From JBKPNX01 sp046732855 (lineage in GTDB: Bacteria > Pseudomonadota > Alphaproteobacteria > Geminicoccales > Geminicoccaceae), in NCBI GenBank assembly GCA_046732855.1, contig JBKPNX010000233.1, positions 1-35,234 of the forward strand: 35,234 bases of DNA, written 5' to 3'. Of this stretch, positions 24,145-32,757 are shown piece by piece (positions within the stretch are counted from its first letter, which is position 1; each line of letters begins with the position of its first letter). Both the position numbers and the translations under genes were made by a program. The notes beneath the pieces are model-generated. The model did not search any database. It had not been told where the DNA came from and was given only the letters and a program-made list of their open reading frames with translations.

Positions 24145-25110
24145 ATGGTGGACGTGGTCTGCCTCGGCGAGCTGTTGATCGACTTCGTGCCGACGGTGAC
24201 CGGCACGTCGCTGATCGACGCGCCGGCGTTCAAGAAGGCTCCCGGCGGAGCCCCCGCCAATGTCGCCGTCGGGCTGGCCCGCCTGGGCACGCGGTCGGCC
24301 TTCATGGGCAAGGTGGGCGACGATCCGTTCGGCCATTTTCTTGCCCGGATCCTGGCCGAAGCGGGCGTCGACATCGGACCGCTGCGCTTCAGCGGCGCGG
24401 CGCGCACCGCGCTCGCCTTCGTCTCGCTGCGGGCTGATGGCGAACGCGAGTTCATGTTCTACCGCCATCCCAGCGCGGACATGCTGTATGCGCCCGAGGA
24501 GGTCGACGTCGGCGTGATTCAGGGGGCGCGCGCCCTGCACTACGGCTCGATCAGCCTGATCGGCGAACCGTCGCGCGGCGCGACCCTGCACGCGATCGAG
24601 GCGGCGCGCGCGGCCGGCTGCCTGATCTCCTGCGACCCCAATCTTCGTCTCGCGCTATGGCCGGATGCCGGCGCCGCCCGCGATGGCCTGCGCCTCGCCA
24701 TGTCTCAGGCGCAGGTCGTGAAGATCAGCGACGAAGAGCTCCGGTTCCTGACCGGCGCCGATGATCCGGCCGCGGCACGGCGGCAGTTGTGGCACGACCG
24801 GCTCGAGCTCCTGGTGGTCACCCTGGGCGCCGCAGGCTGTGTCTATTTCACCCCCGACTTCGACGGTGCGGTGGCTGGTTTTGGCGTCGAGAGCGTCGAC
24901 AGCACCGGCGCGGGCGATGGCTTCGTCGCCGGCCTGCTGCACGGCCTCGTCCGCGATCGTTCGGCCGCACGCGACCAGCAACGCCTGCGCGAGATCTGCC
25001 GCTTCGCCTGCGCCGTGGGCGCGCTCACCACGACCGAGCGCGGCGCGATCCCGGCGCTGCCCGCCGACGACCGGGTGCGTCGGTTTCTTAACGCCGACTT
25101 GGCAACCTGA
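24145..25110 (+). CDS. Fructokinase (PfkB family)
   Basis: A 321-residue ribokinase-fold kinase that most likely phosphorylates fructose to fructose 6-phosphate. It has the fructokinase-type beginning VVCLGELLIDFVPT, the glycine signature KAPGGAPANVAVGLARLG (32-49), GKVGDDPFGHFL, and signature 2 DSTGAGDGFVAGLL (from Asp252, catalytic Asp258). ATG 24145 follows AAGGGA; an in-frame start at 24109 adds nothing conserved. zwf begins 44 bp downstream on the same strand, so the pair would feed fructose carbon into glucose 6-phosphate oxidation after isomerisation. Another hexose or 2-keto sugar cannot be excluded. Confidence 0.9.
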   Translation: MVDVVCLGELLIDFVPTVTGTSLIDAPAFKKAPGGAPANVAVGLARLGTRSAFMGKVGDDPFGHFLARILAEAGVDIGPLRFSGAARTALAFVSLRADGEREFMFYRHPSADMLYAPEEVDVGVIQGARALHYGSISLIGEPSRGATLHAIEAARAAGCLISCDPNLRLALWPDAGAARDGLRLAMSQAQVVKISDEELRFLTGADDPAAARRQLWHDRLELLVVTLGAAGCVYFTPDFDGAVAGFGVESVDSTGAGDGFVAGLLHGLVRDRSAARDQQRLREICRFACAVGALTTTERGAIPALPADDRVRRFLNADLAT

Positions 25111-25154
25111 GAGCAGGGTCGGACGCGGCCAGGTGGTATCCTGAGGAGAGCATC

Positions 25155-26630
25155 GTGACGGCACAGATCATTCCGGTCGGCACGTTCGATCTCGTGGTCT
25201 TCGGCGGTACCGGCGACCTCGCGCGGCGTAAGCTTCTGCCGGCGCTGTACTATCGGGACCGCGATGGCCAGCTCCCGGCGGACAGTCTGATCATCGGCGT
25301 CGCCCGCAGGAAGCTCGGGCGCGACGCCTACGCCGCCCAGACCGAGGCCGCGCTGCGCGAGCACGTGGCCCCGGAGCATCTCGATCAGGCCTGTCTTGCC
25401 CGCTTCCTCCGTCGGCTGCGCTACGTCGCCCTCGACGTCGCGAGTCCTGCTTCCTGGATCGAGCTTGCCGCCGCATGCGACGACCCGGGACGCATCCGGG
25501 TGTTCTATCTGGCGACGGCGCCCGATCTGTTCGGGCCGATCTGCCGCGGTCTGGCCGCCAATCATCTGGTCACGCCCGAGACCCGAGTGGTGCTCGAAAA
25601 GCCGATCGGCCACGATCTCGCCTCCGCCCGCGCGATCAACGACGAGGTCGGCTCGGTCTTTCACGAGAACCAGATCTTCCGGATCGACCATTATCTCGGC
25701 AAGGAGACCGTCCAAAACCTGATGGCGCTGCGCTTCGCCAACTCGCTGTTCGAGCCGCTCTGGAACGGCGCGCACGTCGCCCACGTCCAGATCACGGTCG
25801 CCGAAAGCATCGGCGTCGAGGACCGCGGCGCCTACTACGAGCGCGCGGGCGCGCTGCGCGACATGGTGCAGAACCATCTTCTGCAACTGCTCTGCCTGAT
25901 CGCGATGGAGCCGCCGACCAGGTTCGAGGCGGATGCAGTGCGCGACGAGAAGGTCAAGGTGCTGCGCGCGCTGCGCCCGCTCGCCGGTGACGGCGCCGCA
26001 ACCAAGACCGTGCGCGGCCAGTACCGCGCCGGCGCGATCAACGGCGATCTCGCGCCCGGCTATCTCGAGGAGATCGGCGCCTCGTCGAGTGCCACCGAGA
26101 CCTTCGTCGTGGTCAAGGCGGAGATCGACAGCTGGCGCTGGGCGGCGGTGCCGTTCTATCTGCGTACGGGCAAGCGCATGCCGGTGCGGGCCTCCGAGAT
26201 CGTGGTCCAGTTTCGCGCCATCCCGCATTCGATTTTCCAGCCCGACGCCGGGCGCATCGTGGCCAATCGCCTGGTCGTGCGCCTGCAACCGGACGAAGGC
26301 ATGAAGCTCTTCCTGATGGCCAAGGACCCTGGTCCGGGCGGCATGCGCCTGCGCGAGGCGCCCCTGAATCTGAGCTTCGCCGAGACCTTCAAGGTCCGCT
26401 ATCCAGACGCGTACGAGCGCCTGCTGATGGATGTCGTCCGGGGCAACCCGACCCTGTTCATGAGGCGCGATGAGGTCGAAGCCGCCTGGGCGTGGATCGA
26501 GCCGATCCTGACTGCCTGGCGCGAGCGGGGCGACGCGCCCAAGCCCTACGCAGCCGGGACCTGGGGGCCATCCGCCGCGGTCGCGCTGATCGAGCGCGAT
26601 GGCAGCACCTGGCAGGAGGATGCCGCGTGA
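25155..26630 (+). CDS. zwf: Glucose-6-phosphate 1-dehydrogenase
   Basis: This enzyme oxidises glucose 6-phosphate to 6-phosphogluconolactone with NADP or NAD, entering the pentose phosphate and Entner-Doudoroff routes. At 491 residues it is full length. The dinucleotide fold starts VVFGGTGDLARRKLLPALY (14-32), the active-site motif is RIDHYLGKE (176-184, with His179 and Lys183), and VVLEKPIGHDL and LRTGKRMPVRASEIV are also present. The GTG start at 25155 has a strong GAGGAGAG upstream. It follows fructokinase by 44 bp. Neither pgl nor edd is in the window. Confidence 0.97.
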   Translation: MTAQIIPVGTFDLVVFGGTGDLARRKLLPALYYRDRDGQLPADSLIIGVARRKLGRDAYAAQTEAALREHVAPEHLDQACLARFLRRLRYVALDVASPASWIELAAACDDPGRIRVFYLATAPDLFGPICRGLAANHLVTPETRVVLEKPIGHDLASARAINDEVGSVFHENQIFRIDHYLGKETVQNLMALRFANSLFEPLWNGAHVAHVQITVAESIGVEDRGAYYERAGALRDMVQNHLLQLLCLIAMEPPTRFEADAVRDEKVKVLRALRPLAGDGAATKTVRGQYRAGAINGDLAPGYLEEIGASSSATETFVVVKAEIDSWRWAAVPFYLRTGKRMPVRASEIVVQFRAIPHSIFQPDAGRIVANRLVVRLQPDEGMKLFLMAKDPGPGGMRLREAPLNLSFAETFKVRYPDAYERLLMDVVRGNPTLFMRRDEVEAAWAWIEPILTAWRERGDAPKPYAAGTWGPSAAVALIERDGSTWQEDAA

Positions 26631-26931
26631 CGGCGCCGGGTTGCCAACGTAAGCGTCTTGCGTACCGAGGTCAGCGCTCGAACCTGCATCGCTCCTGGTC
26701 CCGCAGTTGCTGATCCAGGCTTGCTCGGGGCCGCAAGCCACCCGAACAGCGAGGATCAAGGCGGCCGGCTCGACCGGCGCCGCGTTGCGCGCGCGAGCGG
26801 GAATCCGAGCAATCCAGCGCCCGCCGGCCGACCGTCCAGCGCCAATGGCAGCGTTCGCGCCACGCAGCTGAGCAAGCCCTGGCACCTCGAGACGGCCGCA
26901 TCGATTCCGGATCGCGGCGGCTCCGCCTCGG
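26631..26931. other. Intergenic region between convergent zwf and fsr
   Basis: About 300 bp with no gene-like frame and no canonical terminator; all frames are Arg/Ala/Pro-rich shadows. Confidence 0.4.
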
Positions 26932-28146
26932 CTACGCCCGTTTCTCGTCGAGGCTGGGCAGGAACACCACGAGCAGGCCGATCGCCGGCAGCAGCGCGCA
27001 CAGGCGGAACGCCCACTCGATGCCGAAGGCATCAGCGAGCCAGCCGATCAGGGCGGCGCCGATGCCGCCCATGCCGAACGCAAAGCCGAAGAACAGGCCG
27101 GCGATCATGCCGACCCGGCCCGGCAGGAACTCCTGGCCGTAGACGACGATCGCCGGAAACGCCGAAGCCATGGTCAAGCCAATCAGCACCGAGAGGACGT
27201 CGGTCCAGAACAGGCTGACGAACGGCAGCGCCAGGCTCAGCGGCAGCACGCCCAGGATCGAGATCCACAGGATCGGCTTGCGGCCGATCCGGTCGCCGAT
27301 CGGGCCACCGATCAGCGTGCCCACCGCCACCGCCCCGAGAAACAGGAACAGGTGGATCTGGGCGCTGCCGAGCGAGACCCCGAACCGTTCGATCATGAAG
27401 AAGGTGTAGTAGGAGGCGAAAGCCGCCGTGTAGAAGTTCTTGGAGAAGGTCAGCGCCAGCAGGATCGCGACCACGCCGATCACCCGCCTGCGCCCGACCG
27501 GCGACAGGGTCGCGACCGTCGCGCCGCCGGTCCGCGGCCGCGCCAGATGGGCGCGGTACCAACGACCGACCCGGGACAGGATCCCGATGCCGATCACCGC
27601 GGCGAGCGCGAACCAGGCAATATAAAGCTGGCCATGGGGGATCACCAGCAGCGCCACGAGCAGCGGGCTGATCGCCTGCCCGGCATTGCCGCCGACCTGG
27701 AACACCGACTGGGCGAAGCCGTAGCGCCCGCCGGACGCGAGCCGCGCCACCCGCGACGCTTCGGGGTGGAACACCGAGCTGCCGATGCCGATCAGGGCGG
27801 CGGCCAGCAGCACGGTGGCGAAGCCGCCCGCCACCGACAGCACCAGCATGCCGACGAAAGTCGACGCCATCCCGAAGGGCAGCGAGAACGGCTGCGGGTG
27901 CCGGTCGGTATAGAGCCCGACCATCGGCTGCAGGATCGAGGCGGTCAGCTGGAAGGTGAGCGTGATGATCCCGATATGCACGAAGTCGAGCGCCAGCGAT
28001 GTCTTGATCAACGGGTAGATCGACAGCAGCGCCGACTGCATCGTATCGTTGAGGAAATGCCCCGCGCTGACCGCGAGCAGAACCGGCAGCACCGCCGTGC
28101 CCGCGGTCCGTGCCCCCGTCGCCGCGCTTGCGCTGGTTGCCGCCAT
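26932..28146 (-). CDS. fsr: MFS transporter, fosmidomycin-resistance (Fsr) family
   Basis: A 12-segment major facilitator of 404 residues. The N-terminus AGHFLNDTMQSALLSIYPLI (29-48) is the Fsr signature; the next loop has LQPMVGLYTDRHPQPFSLP, and FHPEASRVARLASGGRYGFA and QVGGNAGQAISPLLVALL are also typical. The second half has GGPIGDRIGRKPILWISILG, the MFS A-like motif. In E. coli, Fsr exports fosmidomycin; the natural substrate is unknown, and homologues may export other small organic acids. ATG 28146 begins a polar Ala/Thr-rich tail before the first membrane segment. It is monocistronic, with a long upstream region that contains a CRP-like site about 360 bp away. Confidence 0.92.
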   Translation of the reverse strand: MAATSASAATGARTAGTAVLPVLLAVSAGHFLNDTMQSALLSIYPLIKTSLALDFVHIGIITLTFQLTASILQPMVGLYTDRHPQPFSLPFGMASTFVGMLVLSVAGGFATVLLAAALIGIGSSVFHPEASRVARLASGGRYGFAQSVFQVGGNAGQAISPLLVALLVIPHGQLYIAWFALAAVIGIGILSRVGRWYRAHLARPRTGGATVATLSPVGRRRVIGVVAILLALTFSKNFYTAAFASYYTFFMIERFGVSLGSAQIHLFLFLGAVAVGTLIGGPIGDRIGRKPILWISILGVLPLSLALPFVSLFWTDVLSVLIGLTMASAFPAIVVYGQEFLPGRVGMIAGLFFGFAFGMGGIGAALIGWLADAFGIEWAFRLCALLPAIGLLVVFLPSLDEKRA

Positions 28147-28828
28147 GACGCCGTCGTAGTCCCCCGATGTCGTCCTGTCCCGCGAAATGACGTCGCACGG
28201 GGGCGCTCGAGGCGCACGGACCGATGGTCAAGCCGGTCAGCCTGATCGACGCCAGCCTCGGCGCCGCCGGTTGCCGGCGACCACCCAAGAACGCCCCCGG
28301 GCGGGCCGGAGCGATCCGGACGCGAGCTGGAACGCGATGCCCGAGAAGCCGCTGTTCGGCGACAGGATGCGCCTCCCCGTGGACCACGGCTCGGGCTGGT
28401 GCGCCGCGCGATCCTGATGCCTGGCCACGTCTTGGCCCGGGTCGGAGACCGGACCGAACGCAGTCCCGGCGGACAAGAATCACGGCGCGACAAGAATTCA
28501 ACCGCGAGTGTGAGCTGCTTCACAGACCTGCCGCTCGGAATGTGCGACAAGAGGCTCAGGCCGGACATTGAGCTCAGCGCAGGCGATTTGAGGAAGGCCT
28601 TCAACGGCACCGTCGATCCCCGCCTTCGGGTGGGGATCGACATTGCTCGCCGGATCAACCCTGCGGCCCGAGCCCGACGCGAGCCGTGCCGGCCCCCTCC
28701 CCTGCCGCTGCTTTCAGGACGACGTGGTCTTCGGCCACGAGGATCATATTCCGATGCTCGAGGGCATCATGGCGCCCCGTCGGGCCTCGACGCATCGATT
28801 GCCCCACCCCGCTAGGCCTGCGGCGCGT
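28147..28828. other. Long intergenic region upstream of fsr
   Basis: About 680 bp with no convincing gene. It includes copy A of a conserved site (28508-28547). A 30-codon minus-strand frame from 28747 (MILVAEDHVVLKAAAGEGAG) reads more like protein than its surroundings, but no family or ribosome-binding site supports it. The rest of the frames are Arg/Pro-rich. Confidence 0.4.
28508..28547. promoter_or_regulatory. CRP-like site with downstream ATGTGCGA element, copy A
   Basis: GTGTGAGCTGCTTCACA (28508-28524) contains the CRP-type inverted repeat TGTGA-N6-TCACA without mismatch. Fifteen bases later comes ATGTGCGA (28540-28547). The same arrangement occurs at 34637-34676 with identical spacing. 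Here it lies in the long gap upstream of fsr; no plus-strand gene is close. Confidence 0.6.
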
Positions 28829-29716
28829 TCAGCGCGTCTGCTGGTCCGCCGCGATCAGCGTGTTGCGCAGCAGGCAGGCCACGGTCATCGGACCGACCCC
28901 GCCCGGCACCGGAGTGATCGCGCCGGCCACCTCCAGCGCCTCGGCGAACGCCACGTCACCGATCAGACGCGTTCCGGCGTGCTCGTCCGGCACGCGCACG
29001 ATGCCGACGTCGAGCACGGTCGCCCCGGGCTTGATCCAGGCGCCCCGGATCAGCTGCGGCCGGCCCATCGCAGCGACCAGAATCTCGGCGCGGCGGCACT
29101 CCTCTGGCAGATCGCGCGTCTTCGAATGGGCGACGGTCACCGTGCAGTCGGCCCGCAGCAGCAGCGCCGCGAGCGGCTTGCCGACAATGTTGGAGCGGCC
29201 GACCACGAGCGTCCTCCGGCCGGACAGATCGTCGCCCAGCGTCTGGCGCAGCAGGATGAGACAGCCCATCGGCGTGCACGGCACCAGCAGGTCGGGATCG
29301 AGGGCGCCGGTGCCGGCGACCAGCCGGCCGACGTTCAGCGGGTGAAAGCCATCCACGTCTTTCATCGGGTCGATCGCGTCGAGCACGCGCGCGGGGTCGA
29401 TCTGCTCCGGCAGGGGCAGCTGGACGAGGATGCCGTGGACGGCGCGGTCGTCGTTGAGCGCGGCCAGCCGGGCGAGCAGGTCGCGCTCGCTGACGTCGGC
29501 CGGCAACTCCAGCAGCCCGCTGTCGATGCCGACCTCGGCGGCCATCCTCGCCTTGGTCCGCACATACGCCCGGCTTGCCGGATGATCGCCGACCAGCACC
29601 ACCCGCAGACCGGGGGCACGTCCGGCGCGCGCGGCGAACTCCCTGACCTGCACCGCAATGTCGGCGCGCAGTTCCGCTGCGGCCGCCTTGCCGTCGATGA
29701 TCCGGGCCGGGCTCAC
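28829..29716 (-). CDS. folD: Bifunctional methylene-THF dehydrogenase / methenyl-THF cyclohydrolase
   Basis: The enzyme interconverts 5,10-methylene-THF and 10-formyl-THF, supplying one-carbon units for purines, formyl-Met and methionine. At 295 residues it is standard. The substrate-binding region has SRAYVRTKARMAAEVGI with the catalytic Lys, then GILVQLPLPEQID, DVDGFHPLNVGRL, the NADP motif VVGRSNIVGKPLAALLL and the C-terminal PVPGGVGPMTVACLL. The GTG start at 29716 overlaps the end of the DUF167 gene by 4 bp (GTGA), so translation is coupled. The YggT-DUF167-FolD order is typical of alphaproteobacteria. Confidence 0.97.
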   Translation of the reverse strand: MSPARIIDGKAAAAELRADIAVQVREFAARAGRAPGLRVVLVGDHPASRAYVRTKARMAAEVGIDSGLLELPADVSERDLLARLAALNDDRAVHGILVQLPLPEQIDPARVLDAIDPMKDVDGFHPLNVGRLVAGTGALDPDLLVPCTPMGCLILLRQTLGDDLSGRRTLVVGRSNIVGKPLAALLLRADCTVTVAHSKTRDLPEECRRAEILVAAMGRPQLIRGAWIKPGATVLDVGIVRVPDEHAGTRLIGDVAFAEALEVAGAITPVPGGVGPMTVACLLRNTLIAADQQTR

Positions 29717-30048
29717 GGCGCGCCCGAATCTTCGTTGCGCTCCCCCTCGATCGCGCGCAGTCGGGCGATCAGCTCGTCAGGCGCGCCGTGGATGTGGAGC
29801 ATCTTGCGTCGCGCGCCTGCCCCGCTCACTACTTCGAGCGCGGCCTGGGGGATCCGCCAGCGCTTGGCGAGCAGCCTGATCAGCGCGGCATTCGCCTTGC
29901 CCGCCTCGGGCGGCGCGCTGACCCGCACCGCGAGATGCGTCCGCCCCACACCGTCGACTGCCACATCCTGCACGCCGCTCGACGGCGCACGCGGCATCAC
30001 CTTGAGCGCGACCCGCGCGCCGGCGGCGTGTCTGACCAGCCAGCCCAT
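29713..30048 (-). CDS. DUF167 (YggU) family protein
   Basis: A small conserved protein of 111 residues, function unknown. The family core is VALKVMPRAPSSGV (13-26), HLAVRVSAPPEAGKANAALI (38-57), LLAKRWRIPQAALEVVSGAG and RRKMLHIHG. ATG 30048 lies 4 bp after the YggT stop and its stop overlaps the folD start by 4 bp, so it is embedded in one operon. Confidence 0.94.
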   Translation of the reverse strand: MGWLVRHAAGARVALKVMPRAPSSGVQDVAVDGVGRTHLAVRVSAPPEAGKANAALIRLLAKRWRIPQAALEVVSGAGARRKMLHIHGAPDELIARLRAIEGERNEDSGAP

Positions 30049-30052
30049 GCGA

Positions 30053-30331
30053 TCACGCGAACATCTGCCAGAGCAAACGTCGCGCGAAGACCAGAAGCAG
30101 GATCAAAATCATCGGCGAGATGTCGATCCCGCCGAGATGCGGCAGCATGTTGCGGATCGGGCGCAGCGCGGGCTCGGTGACCTTGTACAGGAACTCGCCC
30201 ACTTGATTGATCAGGCTGTTGCGCGCGTTGATCACGTTGAACGCCACCAGCCAGCTCAGGATGACCGAGGCGATGACGATCCAGATGTACAGCTCCAGAA
30301 CGGTGTCGATCAGCCAGTGCACCGGATTCAT
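30053..30331 (-). CDS. YggT family membrane protein
   Basis: A 92-residue inner-membrane protein with two hydrophobic segments: LELYIWIVIASVILSWLVAF (12-31) and near ISPMILILLLVFARRLLW at the C-terminus. The diagnostic middle motif is FLYKVTEPALRPIRNMLP. YggT proteins have been linked to osmotic tolerance and division-related processes, without an agreed function. ATG 30331 is the family start; the frame upstream is not conserved. It is the first gene of the YggT-DUF167-FolD unit. Confidence 0.95.
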   Translation of the reverse strand: MNPVHWLIDTVLELYIWIVIASVILSWLVAFNVINARNSLINQVGEFLYKVTEPALRPIRNMLPHLGGIDISPMILILLLVFARRLLWQMFA

Positions 30332-30456
30332 GGATCGAACTTGCGCCTCACGCTGGTGCCCGTGACGGCGATTTGGATGGCCGCCCGTCGCGGCCGGACT
30401 ATAGCCACCGTGCCGCGACGCCGCCACCCCCGGATCGTATCCGGCCCGGGCGGCCC

Positions 30457-30485
30457 TTGACACCTTGGGACGCGCCCACCATACC
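30457..30485 (+). promoter_or_regulatory. Promoter of the tRNA-Ala pair
   Basis: A perfect -35 box TTGACA (30457-30462), 17 bp spacer, and CATACC (30480-30485) as -10. It ends 12 bp upstream of the first tRNA-Ala. The consensus -35 and ideal spacing make this the best promoter in the window. Confidence 0.7.
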
Positions 30486-30497
30486 AACGGCGCGGGC

Positions 30498-30573
<76 letters not shown>

Positions 30574-30589
30574 TCCGCCGACACGCTGC

Positions 30590-30665
30590 GGGGCCGTAGC
30601 TCAGTTGGGAGAGCGCGACGTTTGCACCGTCGAGGTCGTGGGTTCAAGTCCCATCGGCTCCACCA
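30590..30665 (+). tRNA. tRNA-Ala (anticodon TGC)
   Basis: A complete 76-nt cloverleaf, 16 bp after the first tRNA-Ala and identical to it through the acceptor and D arm. Anticodon stem CGACG/CGTCG, loop TTTGCAC giving anticodon TGC, T stem GTGGG/CCCAT with loop TTCAAGT, discriminator A, encoded CCA, and the G3-U70 alanine pair. It is transcribed with the CGC isoacceptor rather than from an rRNA spacer. Confidence 0.96.
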
Positions 30666-30829
30666 GCGAACCTCAGAACAGGCGGCGCGGCTGAAGGCGC
30701 TCCGTGGCGCCCACCTGACAACTGACGGAACTCGATAGCGCCCGCGCTCGTAGGCGGAGGCGGCCTCAGGCGTCAACGCCTGAACCTTCCGGGACCCGCT
30801 GCGGCCGCGGCGCCAGTGCGCGAGATTCC

Positions 30830-31104
30830 TCAGATCGATCCTGCGCCGGCCGACCGGCCTCGGTCGCTGCCGCGCGCCGCAGCTGGTCGCGCGCTTCGAC
30901 ACGGTCCTCCGCATCCGGTTCGGGCGCTTTGCACCTTGCGCGCCGCCGGCGCATGATCCACCGCGATGTCGATCGGGAAATGGTCGGAGCCGAAGGCGGG
31001 CGCCGCAACTCGTCGCTGACGAACACGTGGTCGAGCGGCCAGTGCCGAAACCAGTAGCGCGTGAACGTGTCGTACACGCCGCGACCGGCGCGTCGGTTAG
31101 GGCA
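30830..31104 (-). pseudogene. Frameshifted 3' remnant of an endonuclease/exonuclease/phosphatase-family gene
   Basis: On the minus strand, one frame reads PNRRAGRGVYDTF and then RYWFRHWPLDHVFVSDELR, ending near 30990. The next frame continues APAFGSDHFPIDIAVDH. Joined, they form the characteristic EEP-superfamily C-terminus, in which LDHVFVS and GSDHFP carry the metal-binding Asp and the catalytic Asp-His pair. One missing base in a GC run (TTGCGGCGCCCG) explains the shift. A stop codon lies just upstream of PNRR in the first frame, so the N-terminal two-thirds are gone. The second frame runs on to a stop at 30830. It is a truncated, inactive copy downstream of the tRNA-Ala genes. Confidence 0.72.
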
Positions 31105-31156
31105 ATACCAAGCAGATTACGAGTCCAGAGCCGCTTTGAGCTACGTTGCCCTGGTT

Positions 31157-32284
31157 TCAGTTGGGACCCGCGACTCCCGCGACGGCGGGAGCGCGGTTTA
31201 GCGGGCTTTGGGCTTCGAATGGCTTGAAGTCGTGGCCACAGACCCGGGCGCAGGTCCGCAGCTTGCCCTCCGCGCAGCTCGGCCTGCTCCAGCTGCCGGG
31301 CACCAGCTTCTGAAAGAAATCATCCGCCACGATCGCGCGAATGCTGCGTCGTCGGCCATCCACGTGAGCGGTGCCCCCGAGCGCCTCCAGGACTTGCAGG
31401 ATCTCCCCGCGCGTTCGCATCACGGGGTGGCGCAGCTGCCCGGCGAGCCAGCAGCAGGGCAAGACATGTCCCTCTGCCGAGACGTAGATCGAACGTTCGG
31501 CCTGCACCTTGCACTGAACTTCAGCCCGATCGAGATAGCGGTCCATGCTGCCGTACCGCTTGCGCAGGTCCTGCAGCTCGGCCAGGGCCGAATTCTGGTA
31601 GGCCGGGCTGAGCGGGCGTGCCACGCGGCCGACCACCTCCCCTGCCCGGTTTTTGGCCGGAGTCGAGTCGATGTATTCCAGTTTGGCCGAGTCCAGGAAG
31701 CGGCCCGTCGTCTTCACGTTGAACCGGGTAAAACCAAGATCCTCGGCAAGCCTGCGCGCCTGCTCGACCTGATGCTCGTTGTGCCGGAATACGATAAAGT
31801 CCCATTCGGCATTGCCTCCAGCTTCGAGAAACGCCTTGACGTTGCGCATCAGGGTCGGCCAGCGGACATTTCGCCGATAGAGGTGATTGGTATCGTCCAG
31901 CCCGTCGATGCCGAAGCGTACGTAGCCCTTGCCCCTGGTCATCAGCCGGCCGAGCCGTTGCCAGAAATCGACCGACCTGGCGCCGCCGTTGGTGTGAATA
32001 CCCAATTTGATCTTTGGGTTGCATGCGCGGAAATACTGAAAAATTTGCAGGCAGTCGCGGGCTACGATCGAGTCACCGTAGTTGCCGCATGCGTACAGGC
32101 GATTGAGTTGCAGCAAAAATCGCTCTGCGAAAATGGCTTTGATGTCGAGCAAGCTCAGCTCAGTCAGCGCCAGCTGAGAATTTACTGGACCGCCGTGATC
32201 GCTCCGCGAACATTGCGGACAAGCAGCATTACACTTGTCAGTCAGTTCCAGATGAACTTGGCGAATGCTTTCGTATAGGTACAT
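31157..32284 (-). CDS. Radical SAM protein with C-terminal SPASM/twitch-like cysteine region
   Basis: A 375-residue radical SAM enzyme. The cluster motif is C18-x3-C22-x2-C25 in LTDKCNAACPQCSRSDHGG. The barrel contains GIHTNGGARS, VRFGIDGLDDTNHLYRRN and FIVFRHNEHQVEQARRLA. The C-terminal part has further cysteines, VQCKVQ, VLPCCWLAG and CAEGKLRTCARVCG, suggesting a twitch or SPASM auxiliary cluster. ATG 32284 matches where related proteins start; an in-frame ATG at 32362 adds 26 residues. GC content falls to about 50 percent in its 5' half, well below the flanking genes, suggesting transfer. The substrate is unknown; it may modify a peptide or a glycan precursor. It diverges from a second radical SAM gene. 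Confidence 0.85.
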   Translation of the reverse strand: MYLYESIRQVHLELTDKCNAACPQCSRSDHGGPVNSQLALTELSLLDIKAIFAERFLLQLNRLYACGNYGDSIVARDCLQIFQYFRACNPKIKLGIHTNGGARSVDFWQRLGRLMTRGKGYVRFGIDGLDDTNHLYRRNVRWPTLMRNVKAFLEAGGNAEWDFIVFRHNEHQVEQARRLAEDLGFTRFNVKTTGRFLDSAKLEYIDSTPAKNRAGEVVGRVARPLSPAYQNSALAELQDLRKRYGSMDRYLDRAEVQCKVQAERSIYVSAEGHVLPCCWLAGQLRHPVMRTRGEILQVLEALGGTAHVDGRRRSIRAIVADDFFQKLVPGSWSRPSCAEGKLRTCARVCGHDFKPFEAQSPLNRAPAVAGVAGPN

Positions 32285-32555
32285 GCTGTTGGCAGCCGGC
32301 CGGTGCGCGCCGTCGAGTCTGCAAGCTAGCGCATCCGATGGGCTTGTCAAACCGCAGGTCATCTCGTGGCTCGCTTCCCGGATTCGATGCGTTGCGCGCC
32401 GGCTGCCGCTCGGCGCCCTGCCAGCCGGTGCTGCCAAGGGGATGAGAGAATATGAGACGTAACATCTCGACCGAATCGGCGGTCGGGTCGTTACGGCGCT
32501 CGGCGGCCCGGCCAGCCCGTCAATCCGGCCTCTAGCGAAATTGTTGCGAGTGGCC

Positions 32556-32757
32556 TTATCGGTCGATCTGCTGTAGGAACATGGCCTTGGCGCCGATGAA
32601 AAACCCAGGACGGTGGGAGGTACGACCGTGAAGCCAAAGCGCCCTGTCTGAGGCGTGCCCTCGACCATTCCGATTCAAGCTCGAACTTCATGACGCCATG
32701 ACCTTCGAGGGCGAATTGTCGGCCGGAGGCGAGCTCGATGATTTCTGCAGGTTTCAG
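32556..32757 (-). pseudogene. Degenerate C-terminal gene remnant with two frameshifts
   Basis: Three successive minus-strand frames join into one protein-like end: LKPAEIIELASGRQFALEG and KFELESEWSRARLRQ, then GRFGFTVVPPTVLGF, then FIGAKAMFLQQIDR and a stop at 32556. Each join can be repaired by restoring one base in a homopolymer: a G in CAGGGCGC and a T in GGGTTTTTC. The pattern resembles the end of a class I SAM-dependent methyltransferase, but I am not certain. It lies between the divergent radical SAM genes and its 5' edge overlaps the start of the plus-strand one. Single-base sequencing errors are an alternative, although the N-terminal part is missing as well. Confidence 0.5.

Noticed and set aside
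23686..24591. 301-codon minus-strand frame over the fructokinase upstream region
   Set aside because: Half is antisense to fructokinase and the rest has no family resemblance or ribosome-binding site.
28643..30460. 605-codon plus-strand frame antisense to folD, DUF167 and YggT
   Set aside because: The opposite strand carries three well-recognised genes; the frame's composition is that of an antisense shadow.
32285..32737. RiPP precursor peptide between the radical SAM genes
   Set aside because: Short frames in the gap lack a ribosome-binding site and a plausible leader/core; the protein-like content there is a frameshifted remnant instead.
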